This document shows, one piece after another, positions 39,392 to 48,288 of a stretch of 48,295 nucleotides of DNA. Origin of the DNA: an uncultured Collinsella sp. (GTDB lineage: Bacteria; Actinomycetota; Coriobacteriia; Coriobacteriales; Coriobacteriaceae). Each line of letters starts with the position of its first letter. Position 1 is the stretch's first letter. The notes under the pieces are model-generated. The model ran no database searches. It was not told the DNA's origin and was given only the letters and a program-made list of their open reading frames with translations. The stretch is taken from the NCBI GenBank assembly GCA_934650095.1, contig CAKUFT010000009.1, positions 1 through 48,295 of the forward strand. The letters are read 5' to 3'. The position numbers and the translations under genes are program-made.

Positions 39392-40422
39392 TAAACCCGC
39401 TCTGCGATCTCGTGGATGAGGTAATCGGTTTTTTCCCAGCCTAGGCACGGGTCGGTGATCGACTTGCCGAAGACGCCGCCGTCGACCGGCTGGTTGCCGT
39501 CTTCCAGGTAAGACTCGATCATAAAGCCCTTGACCAGCTTAGAGATGGACTCGTTGCGGCGGCAGCTGTCGAGCACCTCCTTGCAAATGCGATACTGCTC
39601 CAGCGGACGCTTGCCCGAGTTGTCGTGGTTGCAGTCGATGACCGCTGCCGGATTGGCATAGCCGGCGTGCTCGGTATAGCGCTCGGCCAGTCGCTCGAGG
39701 TGCTCGTAGTGGTAGTTGGGGTAGGTGCGGCCATCGAGACCGATGTAGCCACGCATAACGGCGTGCGCAAGCGGGTTGCCATCGCACTCGACTTCCCAGT
39801 TACGGAAGATAAAGCTCTGGTGAGCCTGGGCGGCGTAAATAGAGTTGAGCATAACGGTGGTAGAGCCGGCGGTGGGATTCTTCATGCCGACGGGCACCGA
39901 AATGCCGCTCGACACCAGACGGTGCTCCTGGTTCTCGACTGAGCGTGCGCCCACGGCAACATAGCTCAGCAGGTCAACGAGGTACTGGTAGTTGGACGGG
40001 TAGAGCATCTCGTCGGCGGTGAAGAAGCCCGTTTCCTCAATAACGCGCAGGTGCATATGGCGGATGGCCTTGACGCCCTCGAGCAGGTCATCGGGTGCCT
40101 CGGGATCGGGGTTGTGCAGAAGGCCCTTGTAGCCGGTGCCCTTGGTGCGCGGCTTGTTGGTGTAGACGCGCGGGATGATGATGAGCTTGTCTTTGACTTC
40201 CTCGGCGACCTTGGCCAGGCGGTTCATGTACTCGAGTACCGAATCTTCGCGGTCGGCAGAGCACGGGCCGATGATAAGCACCTTGCGTGCATCTTCGCCG
40301 GTAAAGACCTTAGCGACCTCGGCGTCGAATGCCTGCTTTTTGGCGGTGAGTTCGGCCGAAAGCGGCATTTCCTCGCGGATCTCCATGGGGATCGGCAGCC
40401 TACGTTTGAATTCCATGGCCAT
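39391..40422 (-). CDS. 3-deoxy-7-phosphoheptulonate (DAHP) synthase, class I
   Basis: A 343-residue enzyme condensing phosphoenolpyruvate and erythrose 4-phosphate, the first step of the shikimate pathway to aromatic amino acids. Family blocks are IIGPCSADREDSVLEYMNRL (about 52-71), the PEP/E4P sites PRVYTNKPRTKGTGYKGL, GARSVENQEHRLVSSGISVP, GMKNPTAGS, the metal ligand in VIDCNHDNSGK and GFMIESYLEDGNQPV. This is the AroF/G/H type, whose feedback inhibitor I cannot assign. Start chosen at 40422 (ATGGCCATGG), six bases from GAGGAGG. It is monocistronic. Confidence 0.93.
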   Translation of the reverse strand: MAMEFKRRLPIPMEIREEMPLSAELTAKKQAFDAEVAKVFTGEDARKVLIIGPCSADREDSVLEYMNRLAKVAEEVKDKLIIIPRVYTNKPRTKGTGYKGLLHNPDPEAPDDLLEGVKAIRHMHLRVIEETGFFTADEMLYPSNYQYLVDLLSYVAVGARSVENQEHRLVSSGISVPVGMKNPTAGSTTVMLNSIYAAQAHQSFIFRNWEVECDGNPLAHAVMRGYIGLDGRTYPNYHYEHLERLAERYTEHAGYANPAAVIDCNHDNSGKRPLEQYRICKEVLDSCRRNESISKLVKGFMIESYLEDGNQPVDGGVFGKSITDPCLGWEKTDYLIHEIAERV

Positions 40423-40475
40423 GCGGGGCCTCCTCAATCTATAGAGAGCAATGAGCGTATTGTCGAGTGTCCGGC

Positions 40476-40504
40476 ATTATCCGCTGTCGCACGCTAAAGT
40501 GCAA
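40476..40504 (-). promoter_or_regulatory. Promoter of the DAHP synthase gene
   Basis: On the minus strand TTGCAC (40504-40499) and GATAAT (40481-40476) are separated by 17 nt, 54 bases before the start codon. Confidence 0.55.
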
Positions 40505-40508
40505 GCGA

Positions 40509-40555
40509 AACCTGCCGAAAAGGGACAGGTTTATTTTGGCAGGTTTTATCTGGGC
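40509..40555. repeat. Dispersed repeat GGGACAGGTTTATTTTGG type, copy 2, with hairpin
   Basis: 40522-40555 is identical to 22506-22539. Here AAACCTGCC (40509-40517) also pairs with GGCAGGTTT (40538-40546), making a hairpin. Confidence 0.7.
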
Positions 40556-40631
40556 GAATGACGACGTTCGCCTTAGGGGGACGGCCTTCCTGCCGCCGAA
40601 GCGTCCGTTCTCAGACTCTTTCGAGACCTCG

Positions 40632-40860
40632 TGGGCAAAAAATGCCAAATATGAGTACTGTTGCAAACAAGGTATCATATCGAACTCAAAAGATAATAGA
40701 CATAAAGGTAAAATATGTTCACTAAAATCGACGCACACTACCTCGATATCGAGGGCTTCGGTCACTTTGAGAGCGTATAAAAGCCCTAAGGGGCCCATCT
40801 GAGGCAGTTTTCGCTGCGACTAAAAAGGTAACAGTACTCATATTTGCCGTTTTTTGACCA
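40632..40860. repeat. MITE-like element with 31-nt terminal inverted repeats
   Basis: The arms 40632-40662 and 40830-40860 match at 28 of 31 positions (core AAATATGAGTACTGTT). They enclose 167 bp of unusually AT-rich sequence containing a 21-codon open frame (40715-40780, MFTKIDAHYLDIEGFGHFES) with AAAGG before its ATG. There is no transposase. The size and ends fit a nonautonomous miniature element. Nothing else occupies 40505-40987 except the terminator below. Confidence 0.6.
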
Positions 40861-40923
40861 CGGGGTATGGGAAAGTTCGCCAGTCGGGTCTCAAACAGGT
40901 AGCGCGAAGGTCGCAGGACACAA

Positions 40924-40957
40924 GAACGGGGGCGCAGACATTCCTGCGTCCCCGTTC
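40924..40957 (-). terminator. Terminator-like hairpin of the ABC exporter operon
   Basis: GAACGGGG-G-CGCAG (40924-40937) pairs with CTGCG-T-CCCCGTTC (40944-40957), located 30 bp past the last stop codon of the minus-strand operon. The T-run is weak. Confidence 0.65.
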
Positions 40958-40987
40958 GAAAGCATATAAAGCCGATCGGCGTTGGCC

Positions 40988-42844
40988 CTACGCCGCCTCG
41001 TCGAACTGCGAGTTGTACAGGTCGGCGTAGAAGCCGCCTTGGGCTAGCAGCTCGTCGTGCGTGCCCTTCTCGACGATGTCGCCGTCGCGAATTACCAAGA
41101 TCACGTCGGCGTTGCGGATCGTGGACAGGCGGTGCGCGATGACAAAGCTCGTGCGGCCCTGCATCAGCGCATCCATGGCGCGCTGGATGAGCTCCTCGGT
41201 GCGGGTATCGACGTTGGAGGTCGCCTCGTCCAGAATCAGCGCCGGACGGTCGGCCAAAATGGCGCGGGCGATGGTCACGAGCTGGCGCTGGCCCTGCGAA
41301 AGGTTGGTGCCCTCCTCGTTGATCATGAAGTCATACCCACCGGCAAGCGTATGAATGAAGTGGTCGCAGCGGGCGGCGCGCGCGGCGGCCTCGACCTCGG
41401 CGTCAGTTGCATCGGGACGTCCGTAGCGGATGTTCTCGCGGATGGTGCCGTTAAACAGCCAGGTATCCTGCAGCACCATGGCAAACTCGCCGCGTAGCGC
41501 CGCGCGGTCCCAGTCGCGCACGTCGACGCCCTCGACACGCAGCGAACCGCCGTCCACGTCGTAAAAGCGCTGCAGCAGCTTAATGAGCGTGGTCTTGCCG
41601 GCGCCGGTGGGGCCGACGATGGCGATGGTCTGACCGGGCTGTGCCTCGCAGCTAAAGTCGTGGATGATGGTCTTGTCGGGCGTGTAGCCAAACTTGACGT
41701 GGTCGAACTCCACGTGACCAGGGCGCGCCTCGGGAATCTGCGCGTCGGCCTTCTGCTCCTCCTCGGGGGCAGCCAAGAACTCAAACACGCGCTCGGTGGC
41801 GGCGGCCATCGACTGCATCGTGTTGCTCACGTTGCCCAGCTGCTGCACCGGCTGCGTAAAGTTGCGCACGTACTGGATAAAGCTCTGGATGTCGCCGGGC
41901 GTGGCATTGCCGGTCAGCGCGAGCTGCGCGCCTACCACGACGACGCCCACGTAGCCCATGTTGCCCACCAAGCTCATAAGCGGCATCATCAGGCCCGATA
42001 GGAACTGCGAGCGCCAGCCACTAATAAAGAGACGGTCGTTTTGACGGTCGAACTCCTCGATCGAGGCCTCGGCGCGGTCGAACACCTGAATGACGTTCTG
42101 ACCGGCAAAGTCCTCCTCGATAATTCCGTTGACGGTGCCCAAAACCTGCTGCTGCTCGCGGAAGTACGGCTGCGAGAAGTGAATCATCACGGTCAGGATA
42201 ATCGCGGCGGCCGGCAGCGTGAGCACGGTGACGCCGGTAAGCGGCAGGCTGATCGACAGCATCATGACGAGCACGCCGATAATCTGCGTTACCGACGTGA
42301 TGAGCTGCGTCACGCTCTGGTTGAGCGACTGGCCGAGCGTATCGACGTCGTTGGTGATGCGACTGAGTACGTCGCCCTTGCTGTGGCCGTTGAAGTAACT
42401 CATCGGAACGACGGCGATCTTGGCGGCGATCTCCTTGCGCATGCGATAACAAATCTTTTGCGTGACGCCGGTCATGAGCCAGCCTTGGATCAAGCTGCAG
42501 GCAGAGCTCGCCAGATACAGACAGAGCAAAAAGCCGAGCGTCTTGGCGATCCAGGCAAAGTCGACATCGCCGGTGCCGTTGACCTTGGCAACCAAGCCCT
42601 CGAACAGCTTAGTCGTAACCTGGCCGAGCACCTTGGGCCCCACAATGTTAAAGATGACCGAGCACACGGCAAAGGCGACGGCGGCAAACACGGCAATCTT
42701 GTGCTGGCCGATATAGCCGAGCAGCTGCCTCATGGTGCCCTTAAAGTCCTTGGCCTTTTCGCCACGGCGCATGCCACCCATGCGGCCCATGGGACCACGC
42801 TGGCGGGTGGGCTTGGGAATCTGAGTCTTGGTCTCGTCTGCCAT
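40988..42844 (-). CDS. ABC exporter half-transporter, canonical site
   Basis: A 618-residue fused membrane-ATPase protein. About 30 N-terminal residues are basic (KPTRQRGPMGRMGGMRRGEK). Six transmembrane helices span about 45-340, and the nucleotide-binding domain about 375-610. Walker A is GPTGAGKTT, the signature is LSQGQRQ, and Walker B with catalytic glutamate is ALILDEATSNVD. The start codon overlaps the stop of the partner gene by one base. It pairs with the 788-residue protein as a heterodimer. Confidence 0.93.
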   Translation of the reverse strand: MADETKTQIPKPTRQRGPMGRMGGMRRGEKAKDFKGTMRQLLGYIGQHKIAVFAAVAFAVCSVIFNIVGPKVLGQVTTKLFEGLVAKVNGTGDVDFAWIAKTLGFLLCLYLASSACSLIQGWLMTGVTQKICYRMRKEIAAKIAVVPMSYFNGHSKGDVLSRITNDVDTLGQSLNQSVTQLITSVTQIIGVLVMMLSISLPLTGVTVLTLPAAAIILTVMIHFSQPYFREQQQVLGTVNGIIEEDFAGQNVIQVFDRAEASIEEFDRQNDRLFISGWRSQFLSGLMMPLMSLVGNMGYVGVVVVGAQLALTGNATPGDIQSFIQYVRNFTQPVQQLGNVSNTMQSMAAATERVFEFLAAPEEEQKADAQIPEARPGHVEFDHVKFGYTPDKTIIHDFSCEAQPGQTIAIVGPTGAGKTTLIKLLQRFYDVDGGSLRVEGVDVRDWDRAALRGEFAMVLQDTWLFNGTIRENIRYGRPDATDAEVEAAARAARCDHFIHTLAGGYDFMINEEGTNLSQGQRQLVTIARAILADRPALILDEATSNVDTRTEELIQRAMDALMQGRTSFVIAHRLSTIRNADVILVIRDGDIVEKGTHDELLAQGGFYADLYNSQFDEAA

Positions 42845-45210
42845 TAGCGCTCGCCTCCTTCCATGACGGCTGCAATTTCTTCTTGGGTAAGCCCCAGCTC
42901 CTCGGCGGAAAGCTGCGACTGTGCAATCTCCAGGTACGCCGGGCAGCCGTGCAGCAGCTCCTCGTGCGTGCCGGTGCCCACTACGTGACCGTCGTCGAGC
43001 ACGATGATCTGGTCGGCGTGCATGATGGTCGCGATGCGCTGGGCCACGACCACGAGTGCGGCGTCGGTGACGTTTTTGGCCAGCTCCTCGCGCAGGCGCG
43101 CGTCGGTCTTGTAGTCGAGGGCGCTAAACGAGTCATCGAACACCACGACCTCGGGCTTTTTGGCCAACGCGCGGGCGATGGCCAGGCGCTGACGCTGGCC
43201 GCCCGAGACATTGGAGCCGCTCTGGCTGATGGGGGAGTCGTAGCCGCCCTCGCGCTCGGCGATAAAGTCCTCGGCCTGGGCGATGCGCGCCGCCTGGCGC
43301 ATATCATCATCGCTCACCATGTCGCCGGCAAACTTGAGGTTGCTCTCGACGGTGCCCGAGAACAGGCGACCCTGCTGCGGGATGTAACCAATGCGGCGGC
43401 GCAGCTCGGAAAGGGTCATGTCGCGCACGTCGATGCCGTCGAGCGAAATGCTGCCGCCCGTGACGTCGTACAGGCGCGGAATCAGCTGCACGAGCGTGGA
43501 CTTGCCCGAACCCGTTGAGCCAATGATGCCGAGCATCTGGCCGGCATGTGTGGTGAAGTTCACGCCGCTGATGACATCGGCGCGGGCATCGGGGTACTGG
43601 AAGCTCACGTCGCGGAAGGTGAGCTCACCGCGCGGCGCGCTGGCTGCGGGCAGTTTGGGCGAGGCAGGGTCGTTGATGCTCGTGGGGCAGGTGATGACCT
43701 CTTCCACGCGCTCTGCTGCGACCTCGGCGCGGGGCAGGATAACCGAAACCATGGTGAGGATCATAAACGCCATGACGATCTGCATGGTGTAGGAGATGAA
43801 CGCCATCATGTTGCCGACCTGCATCACGCCGTCGGACACGCCCTGCGCGCCAAACCAGACGATAAGCACGGTGATGCAGTTCATGACGAGCATCATGAGC
43901 GGCATCATAAAACTCATGGCGCGGTTGGTGTAGAGCTGCGTGGTCATCAGGTCGAGGGACGCCTGGTCAAAGCGCTCGAGCTCATGCTCCTCGCGGTTAA
44001 ACGAGCGGATGGGCATAAGGCCGTCGAGCAACTCGCGGGCGGTAAGGTTCACGCGGTCCACAAAGCTCTGCATCTTTTTGAACTTGGGCATGGTGAGGCC
44101 CATAAGCACGCCGACGACGGCCGAGACCGCGATGATGGCCACGGCGATGGTCCACTCCAGGCCGGTGTGGTTGGCCAGGACACGCATGACAGCGACGATG
44201 CCCATGACGGGGGCCATCAGGCACATGCGGATGAACAGGGTTGCGGCCATCTGGATCTGCTGAATGTCGTTGGTGCAGCGGGTGATGAGCGAGGCCTGGC
44301 TAAACTTGCCCACCTCGGCCGGCGAGAAGTGCATAACCTTGTTGAAGGTCTCGCGGCGCAGGTCGCGGGCGATGGAACAGGCGGTGCGCGAAGCCACGGC
44401 GCCGGTCAGGATGGTGGCGACAAGCGAGATCAGGCACAGACCAAACATCGTGGTCGCCATGCGGCCCAGGTAGGCGTTCTGCACGTCAGCGGGGTCGATG
44501 CCCTGCGCCTTGTACTCGTCCTGTACATAGCTCACGGCGCGCTGGGTCACGATGGAGCCCGACATGGAGCCCATTTTGTCCGCCATTTGGTTGGCGCCCT
44601 CGACGAGCTTGCTTTGGTCTACCAGACCGCCCTCGACACCCAGGCGCAGGCTCTTCATGGTGATCTTACCGCCGTCGGCATCAATCTGCTTTTGCATGTT
44701 CTGCGCCGCTACGGCCTTCTGCTGCATCTCGGCGAGCTGCTCGGGCGTCATCGCCGCCATCTGCTCGGGGGTGGGCATGGCCTGGGCAGCGTTGCTGTCT
44801 TTCTCGCTGAACGAGCCCATCATGTCGCCCATAGAGTCGGCGTCAATGCCCTGGTTGAGCGAAAGAACGACAGTCTCGGGCAGGCTCATAATGTCGGCAA
44901 TCTTGCCTCCATCGGCACGCTCTTCCTCGGTGCCCTTGTACGTTCGAATGTCGTTTTTGTCAGCCTTGCTAAACACGGCCTCCACAGCCTTGGCGTCCTT
45001 GGCGCTCATAAAGAGTTCGAGGTCGTCGAGCGATTCGGCGCGGATGGTGTCGGGCACGGGCGAGGCGATGCCGCCTTGCTGCACGCCCACGTCGACGATG
45101 TCGCTCATGTAGGTAGGCAGCGCCAGATCGGCGTTGCAGCTGATTACGATAAGCACGATAGCTGCGAACAGTGCCAGGACATGCTTTTTAAAGAGCTTGA
45201 GAATCCTCAC
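42844..45210 (-). CDS. ABC exporter half-transporter, degenerate site and large extracellular insert
   Basis: A 788-residue fused ABC protein. Transmembrane helix 1 (about 8-32) is followed by an unusual, mostly hydrophilic segment of roughly 210 residues (about 35-245), rich in M, Q, A, D and K, predicted outside the membrane. The remaining five helices then follow. The ATPase domain has Walker A GSTGSGKST and signature VSGGQRQR, but the residue after Walker B is aspartate (VVVFDDSFSALD) instead of the catalytic glutamate. This is typical of the noncatalytic site in heterodimeric multidrug exporters. Partner gene overlaps by one base. The substrate is unknown; drug, peptide or lipid are possible. 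Confidence 0.92.
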   Translation of the reverse strand: MRILKLFKKHVLALFAAIVLIVISCNADLALPTYMSDIVDVGVQQGGIASPVPDTIRAESLDDLELFMSAKDAKAVEAVFSKADKNDIRTYKGTEEERADGGKIADIMSLPETVVLSLNQGIDADSMGDMMGSFSEKDSNAAQAMPTPEQMAAMTPEQLAEMQQKAVAAQNMQKQIDADGGKITMKSLRLGVEGGLVDQSKLVEGANQMADKMGSMSGSIVTQRAVSYVQDEYKAQGIDPADVQNAYLGRMATTMFGLCLISLVATILTGAVASRTACSIARDLRRETFNKVMHFSPAEVGKFSQASLITRCTNDIQQIQMAATLFIRMCLMAPVMGIVAVMRVLANHTGLEWTIAVAIIAVSAVVGVLMGLTMPKFKKMQSFVDRVNLTARELLDGLMPIRSFNREEHELERFDQASLDLMTTQLYTNRAMSFMMPLMMLVMNCITVLIVWFGAQGVSDGVMQVGNMMAFISYTMQIVMAFMILTMVSVILPRAEVAAERVEEVITCPTSINDPASPKLPAASAPRGELTFRDVSFQYPDARADVISGVNFTTHAGQMLGIIGSTGSGKSTLVQLIPRLYDVTGGSISLDGIDVRDMTLSELRRRIGYIPQQGRLFSGTVESNLKFAGDMVSDDDMRQAARIAQAEDFIAEREGGYDSPISQSGSNVSGGQRQRLAIARALAKKPEVVVFDDSFSALDYKTDARLREELAKNVTDAALVVVAQRIATIMHADQIIVLDDGHVVGTGTHEELLHGCPAYLEIAQSQLSAEELGLTQEEIAAVMEGGER

Positions 45211-45656
45211 TCGGCATCTCTCCTTTCTTGATTACGGTCGATAATTTCGTTGGCACGCCTTAGAAGACGCACCATCTCTTGGGTATCTGTTTCGCCGAGC
45301 TGCTCGAGGAAAGCCGCAGTGCGGTTCTCGAATTCCCGACGTTTGATTTCGAGATCATGGAATCCCTTGTCGGTCACCGTGACGTGTACGCGACGACGGT
45401 CGGTCTTTGAGTGCTCACGCTCAACCCAGCCCTTGGCTTCGAGAGCGCGTAGGATATTGGCGATGCGGGCGTTCGAGACCCAGGCGCGATCAGCGAGTTC
45501 GCTCGGCGTGAGCGAACCGCCGGCGAGTATGAGGGCGCGCATGACGGCCATCTCGCCGCCAAGGGCTTTGTCCGCAAAGCGCGAAATGCGCTGATGCATG
45601 CTGCCGAACTCGGTAAGGAGCTGACGCCCAAGCTCACGGAAATCGGTATCTTCCAC
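45207..45656 (-). CDS. MarR-family transcriptional regulator
   Basis: A 149-residue winged-helix regulator. The DNA-binding region is GGSLTPSELADRAWVSNARI, then NILRALEAKGWVEREHSKTD and the wing RRRVHVTVTDKG. It is the first gene of the minus-strand operon and overlaps the following ABC gene by four bases. It is the likely repressor of the exporter, induced by the exporter's substrate, in the usual MarR manner. Confidence 0.92.
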   Translation of the reverse strand: MEDTDFRELGRQLLTEFGSMHQRISRFADKALGGEMAVMRALILAGGSLTPSELADRAWVSNARIANILRALEAKGWVEREHSKTDRRRVHVTVTDKGFHDLEIKRREFENRTAAFLEQLGETDTQEMVRLLRRANEIIDRNQERRDAE

Positions 45657-45669
45657 CGAAAACCCCTAA

Positions 45670-45690
45670 CACTAGAAACTATTTTCAGTG
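45670..45690. promoter_or_regulatory. Candidate MarR operator
   Basis: CACTAGAAA and TTTTCAGTG face each other as an imperfect inverted repeat, 14 bp upstream of the regulator start. Confidence 0.45.
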
Positions 45691-45879
45691 AAAGATGATA
45701 CCCATGTACGCGCACCCTAACCGGCAGATTTTGAGGCATGTCCCAAAAATCTACGTGGCTGCCAATCAATATAAAGAGCGTATAAAGACTTAAAATCATT
45801 CAATAATTGTAGCGTTTCAAAGAATTATCATGCACGCGGTTAGGCGAGGGGTTGTCACCACCATGACGACTGGGACTCA

Positions 45880-45885
45880 TATAAT
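45880..45885 (+). promoter_or_regulatory. -10 box (TATAAT) of the SDR/permease operon
   Basis: A perfect TATAAT 62 bp before the dehydrogenase start. There is no good -35 at 17 nt; TTGTCA lies 22 nt upstream, so an activator may be needed. Confidence 0.4.
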
Positions 45886-45946
45886 CGCCACGTGCGATGC
45901 TCCAACTTCCCGCAAGGAGACACCTTATATAAAGGGGGATGGAGTC

Positions 45947-46696
45947 ATGGCATTTGACTTCACGGGCAAGACCGCGATTGTCACGGGCGGCACTCAGGGC
46001 ATTGGCCTCGAGATCGCCAAGGGCATCGTCGCGGGCGGCGGACACGTCGCGCTCATCGCAAGGAACGCTGCTAAGGGCGAGGCCGCTGTGGCCGAGCTTG
46101 GCGAGGGCAACAAGTTCTATCAGCTCGATGTTGCCGATGCGCCCAAGGCGCGTGAGACCGTCGAGCAGATTTTTACGGACCTGCCGCAAACCAACATCCT
46201 GATCAACTGCGCTGGCGTCATCAGCACCAAGAAGTTCGACGAGATCGATGACACCGAGTGGCGTCGTACCATCGACATCAACCTCAACGGTACCTTCACT
46301 ATGATGAATGCCGTGTACCCGCACTTTAAGGCGGCCCATGCCGGCACTATCGTCAACGTGAGCTCTGTTGCTGGCAAGATCGGTGGTGGCCTGCTCGGCA
46401 CCGCGGCTTACGCGAGCTCCAAGGCCGGTGTTAACGGTCTAACCAAGGCAGTCGCCAAGGAAGGCGGCAAGTTTGGCGTCCGGTGCAACGCCGTGTGCCC
46501 GTCGCTCACCCTTACCGATATGACCTCGATTCTCTCTGACGAGAACTCTCAGCGCATCATCAACGGTATCCCCCTGGGCCGCGCCGCCCAGGCAAGCGAG
46601 CCCGCGCAGATGGTGCTCTTCTTTGCCTCCGACCTTGCCAGCTTCGTGAACGGCGAGATCGGTGACTGCGACGGTGGCATCGTTCTGGACGGGTAA
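45947..46696 (+). CDS. Short-chain dehydrogenase/reductase
   Basis: A 249-residue classical SDR. The cofactor motif is TGGTQGIG (about 14-21), then NCAG (about 86), the catalytic serine in VNVSSVAG, and YASSK (Tyr about 152, Lys about 156). Basic residues after beta-2 (ALIARNAAKG) suggest NADP may be accepted. It is annotated most simply as FabG-like. The neighbouring 2-keto-3-deoxygluconate permease makes a KduD-like ketouronate dehydrogenase plausible, but this is inference. Start at 45947 after GGGGGATGGAG. Confidence 0.88.
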   Translation: MAFDFTGKTAIVTGGTQGIGLEIAKGIVAGGGHVALIARNAAKGEAAVAELGEGNKFYQLDVADAPKARETVEQIFTDLPQTNILINCAGVISTKKFDEIDDTEWRRTIDINLNGTFTMMNAVYPHFKAAHAGTIVNVSSVAGKIGGGLLGTAAYASSKAGVNGLTKAVAKEGGKFGVRCNAVCPSLTLTDMTSILSDENSQRIINGIPLGRAAQASEPAQMVLFFASDLASFVNGEIGDCDGGIVLDG

Positions 46697-46804
46697 TACC
46701 CCGCGACGATAATTCGGCGACGGCTCCTGCGACTCGGGACCGTCGCCTTCTTTCTGACAAAGGCGCGTGCGGCTACGATTCGCATGCATCCAAAGGAGAT
46801 ATAT

Positions 46805-47818
46805 ATGAGTGAATCGACTGCGGTGGAGGCGCCGGCGGCAAAGGAGCCGTTCTTTAAGATGTCCTCCATCCCGGGTGCCAATATTTTGGTGCCGCTTTTG
46901 TTGGGCTGCCTGCTCAACACGCTGTTTCCCGACCTGTTCAAAACGCTCGGCAGCTTTACGCTCGGCATGACCCAGCAGGGCGCAGGCCCGCTTGTTGGCG
47001 CTTTTTTGCTCATCGTCGGTACGACGATTTCGTTTAAGAGCGCTCCTGCCGCCGCTGCCCGCGGCGCCATCATCATCGCCGTCAAGCAGATCGTGGTCGT
47101 TGCCGTGTCGCTGCTCATCCTTTATGTGTTCAACGACAACCTGTTTGGCATCTCGGCCATGGTGATGCTGGCCGCTTGTACGGGTGCCAACAACGCTATG
47201 TACGCCGGACTGATGGGTACCATGGGCAACGAGGCCGAGCGTGGCGCCGTCGCCATCACCACGCTGGTTGTCGGCCCTCCGGTCACGATGATCGTGCTCG
47301 GCGCTGCCGGTCAGGCTCCGATCGGCTGGTCGCTCGTGGGCGCCATCCTGCCGATCGTCGTCGGCATTATCCTGGGTAACCTCTTCCCCAGCTTTAAGAA
47401 GATGATGGCACCGGCACTTTCCGCCATCATCGTGCTCGTCTTCTTTGCCATGGGCTCGACCATGACCTTTGGCCAGCTTATCAACGGTGGTCTTCCCGGC
47501 ATCCTGCTCGGCGTGATCTGCTCGGTGGTCTTTGCAATTCCTGTCATCGCGGTCGATAAGCTCACGGGCGGTACGGGTGTCGCAGGTGCGGCCATTTCGA
47601 GCTGCGCCGGAGCCAATGTGGCCACGCCTGCTGCCATGGCAAGCGTCAACGAGGCCATGTACGGCGGCGCGGTGCTCGCGACGGCTACGGCGCAGGTTGC
47701 AGCATGTGCTATCGTAACGGCTATTTTGACCCCGCTGGTCACCAGCTGGTGCTACAAGCATTTTGAGGGCCAGGGCCACAGCAAGGCAACGACCGACAAG
47801 GCCGCCACAGCCGCTTAA
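46805..47818 (+). CDS. kdgT: 2-keto-3-deoxygluconate permease (KdgT family)
   Basis: A 337-residue inner-membrane transporter with about 10 helices, starting at ATG 46805 six bases after AAGGAG. The family pattern is IPGANILVPLLLGCLLNTLF near the N-terminus, the asparagine/glycine block AACTGANNAMYAGLMG, and the repeat-like ISSCAGANVATPAAMASVNE in the second half. KdgT moves 2-keto-3-deoxygluconate, a pectin and uronate breakdown product, with protons. It is probably co-transcribed with the upstream dehydrogenase (108-bp gap). No other kdg genes are in the window. Confidence 0.88.
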   Translation: MSESTAVEAPAAKEPFFKMSSIPGANILVPLLLGCLLNTLFPDLFKTLGSFTLGMTQQGAGPLVGAFLLIVGTTISFKSAPAAAARGAIIIAVKQIVVVAVSLLILYVFNDNLFGISAMVMLAACTGANNAMYAGLMGTMGNEAERGAVAITTLVVGPPVTMIVLGAAGQAPIGWSLVGAILPIVVGIILGNLFPSFKKMMAPALSAIIVLVFFAMGSTMTFGQLINGGLPGILLGVICSVVFAIPVIAVDKLTGGTGVAGAAISSCAGANVATPAAMASVNEAMYGGAVLATATAQVAACAIVTAILTPLVTSWCYKHFEGQGHSKATTDKAATAA

Positions 47819-47859
47819 TGCCAAACGGCAATCAAAGCTAAAAAACTGGCCATGCCACA

Positions 47860-47891
47860 GGGCGGCCACGGGGGAAATCCCGTGGCCGCCC
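47860..47891 (+). terminator. Terminator-like hairpin after kdgT
   Basis: GGGCGGCCACGGG (47860-47872) pairs perfectly with CCCGTGGCCGCCC (47879-47891). No long T-run follows. Confidence 0.6.
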
Positions 47892-48288
47892 TGCAGTTTC
47901 TGTGGGGTCTCTGGGGCACTTTACCCTGCTAAAACTGGCATAACAGCTAGAGTGAACGTCGTACAAAGGCAAGGAAAAATACCAAACAAATCGGTGAACG
48001 GTAGTTGTTCGCGCTCGCATTTCCTGCGGATTTGTTAAAAACGCCCTAATGGTATAAAAAAAGAAACATATAACAGCCCTGATGAAGGGGGTGGCTATGT
48101 TATCCTTCTCAAACGGGTGAAATCTTGGGTTTTGGGTTGCAGTTCCAAGGTGGACAAACGTTTTTCCCTGTACCAACGTGTGGTGAAGAACGGAAGAAGC
48201 CGGTAGTGCAAGCCGATAATTCAAGAATTCAATAAGCAGCGGTGTGAGAGAGCGCCGCATTACACGTAACTAGGAGCGTGGTTACACA
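47892..48288 (+). other. Long gene-free leader region
   Basis: About 400 bp without a convincing gene. From about 48040 it becomes AT-rich (TGGTATAAAAAAAG, a possible promoter). GAAGG (about 48085) and CCTTC (about 48105) can pair. It may be a regulated leader for the gene starting at 48289; no known riboswitch class was recognised. Confidence 0.35.

Noticed and set aside
43546..45231. A 561-codon plus-strand frame opposite the larger ABC gene.
   Set aside because: His/Asp/Gly-rich shadow translation without motifs.
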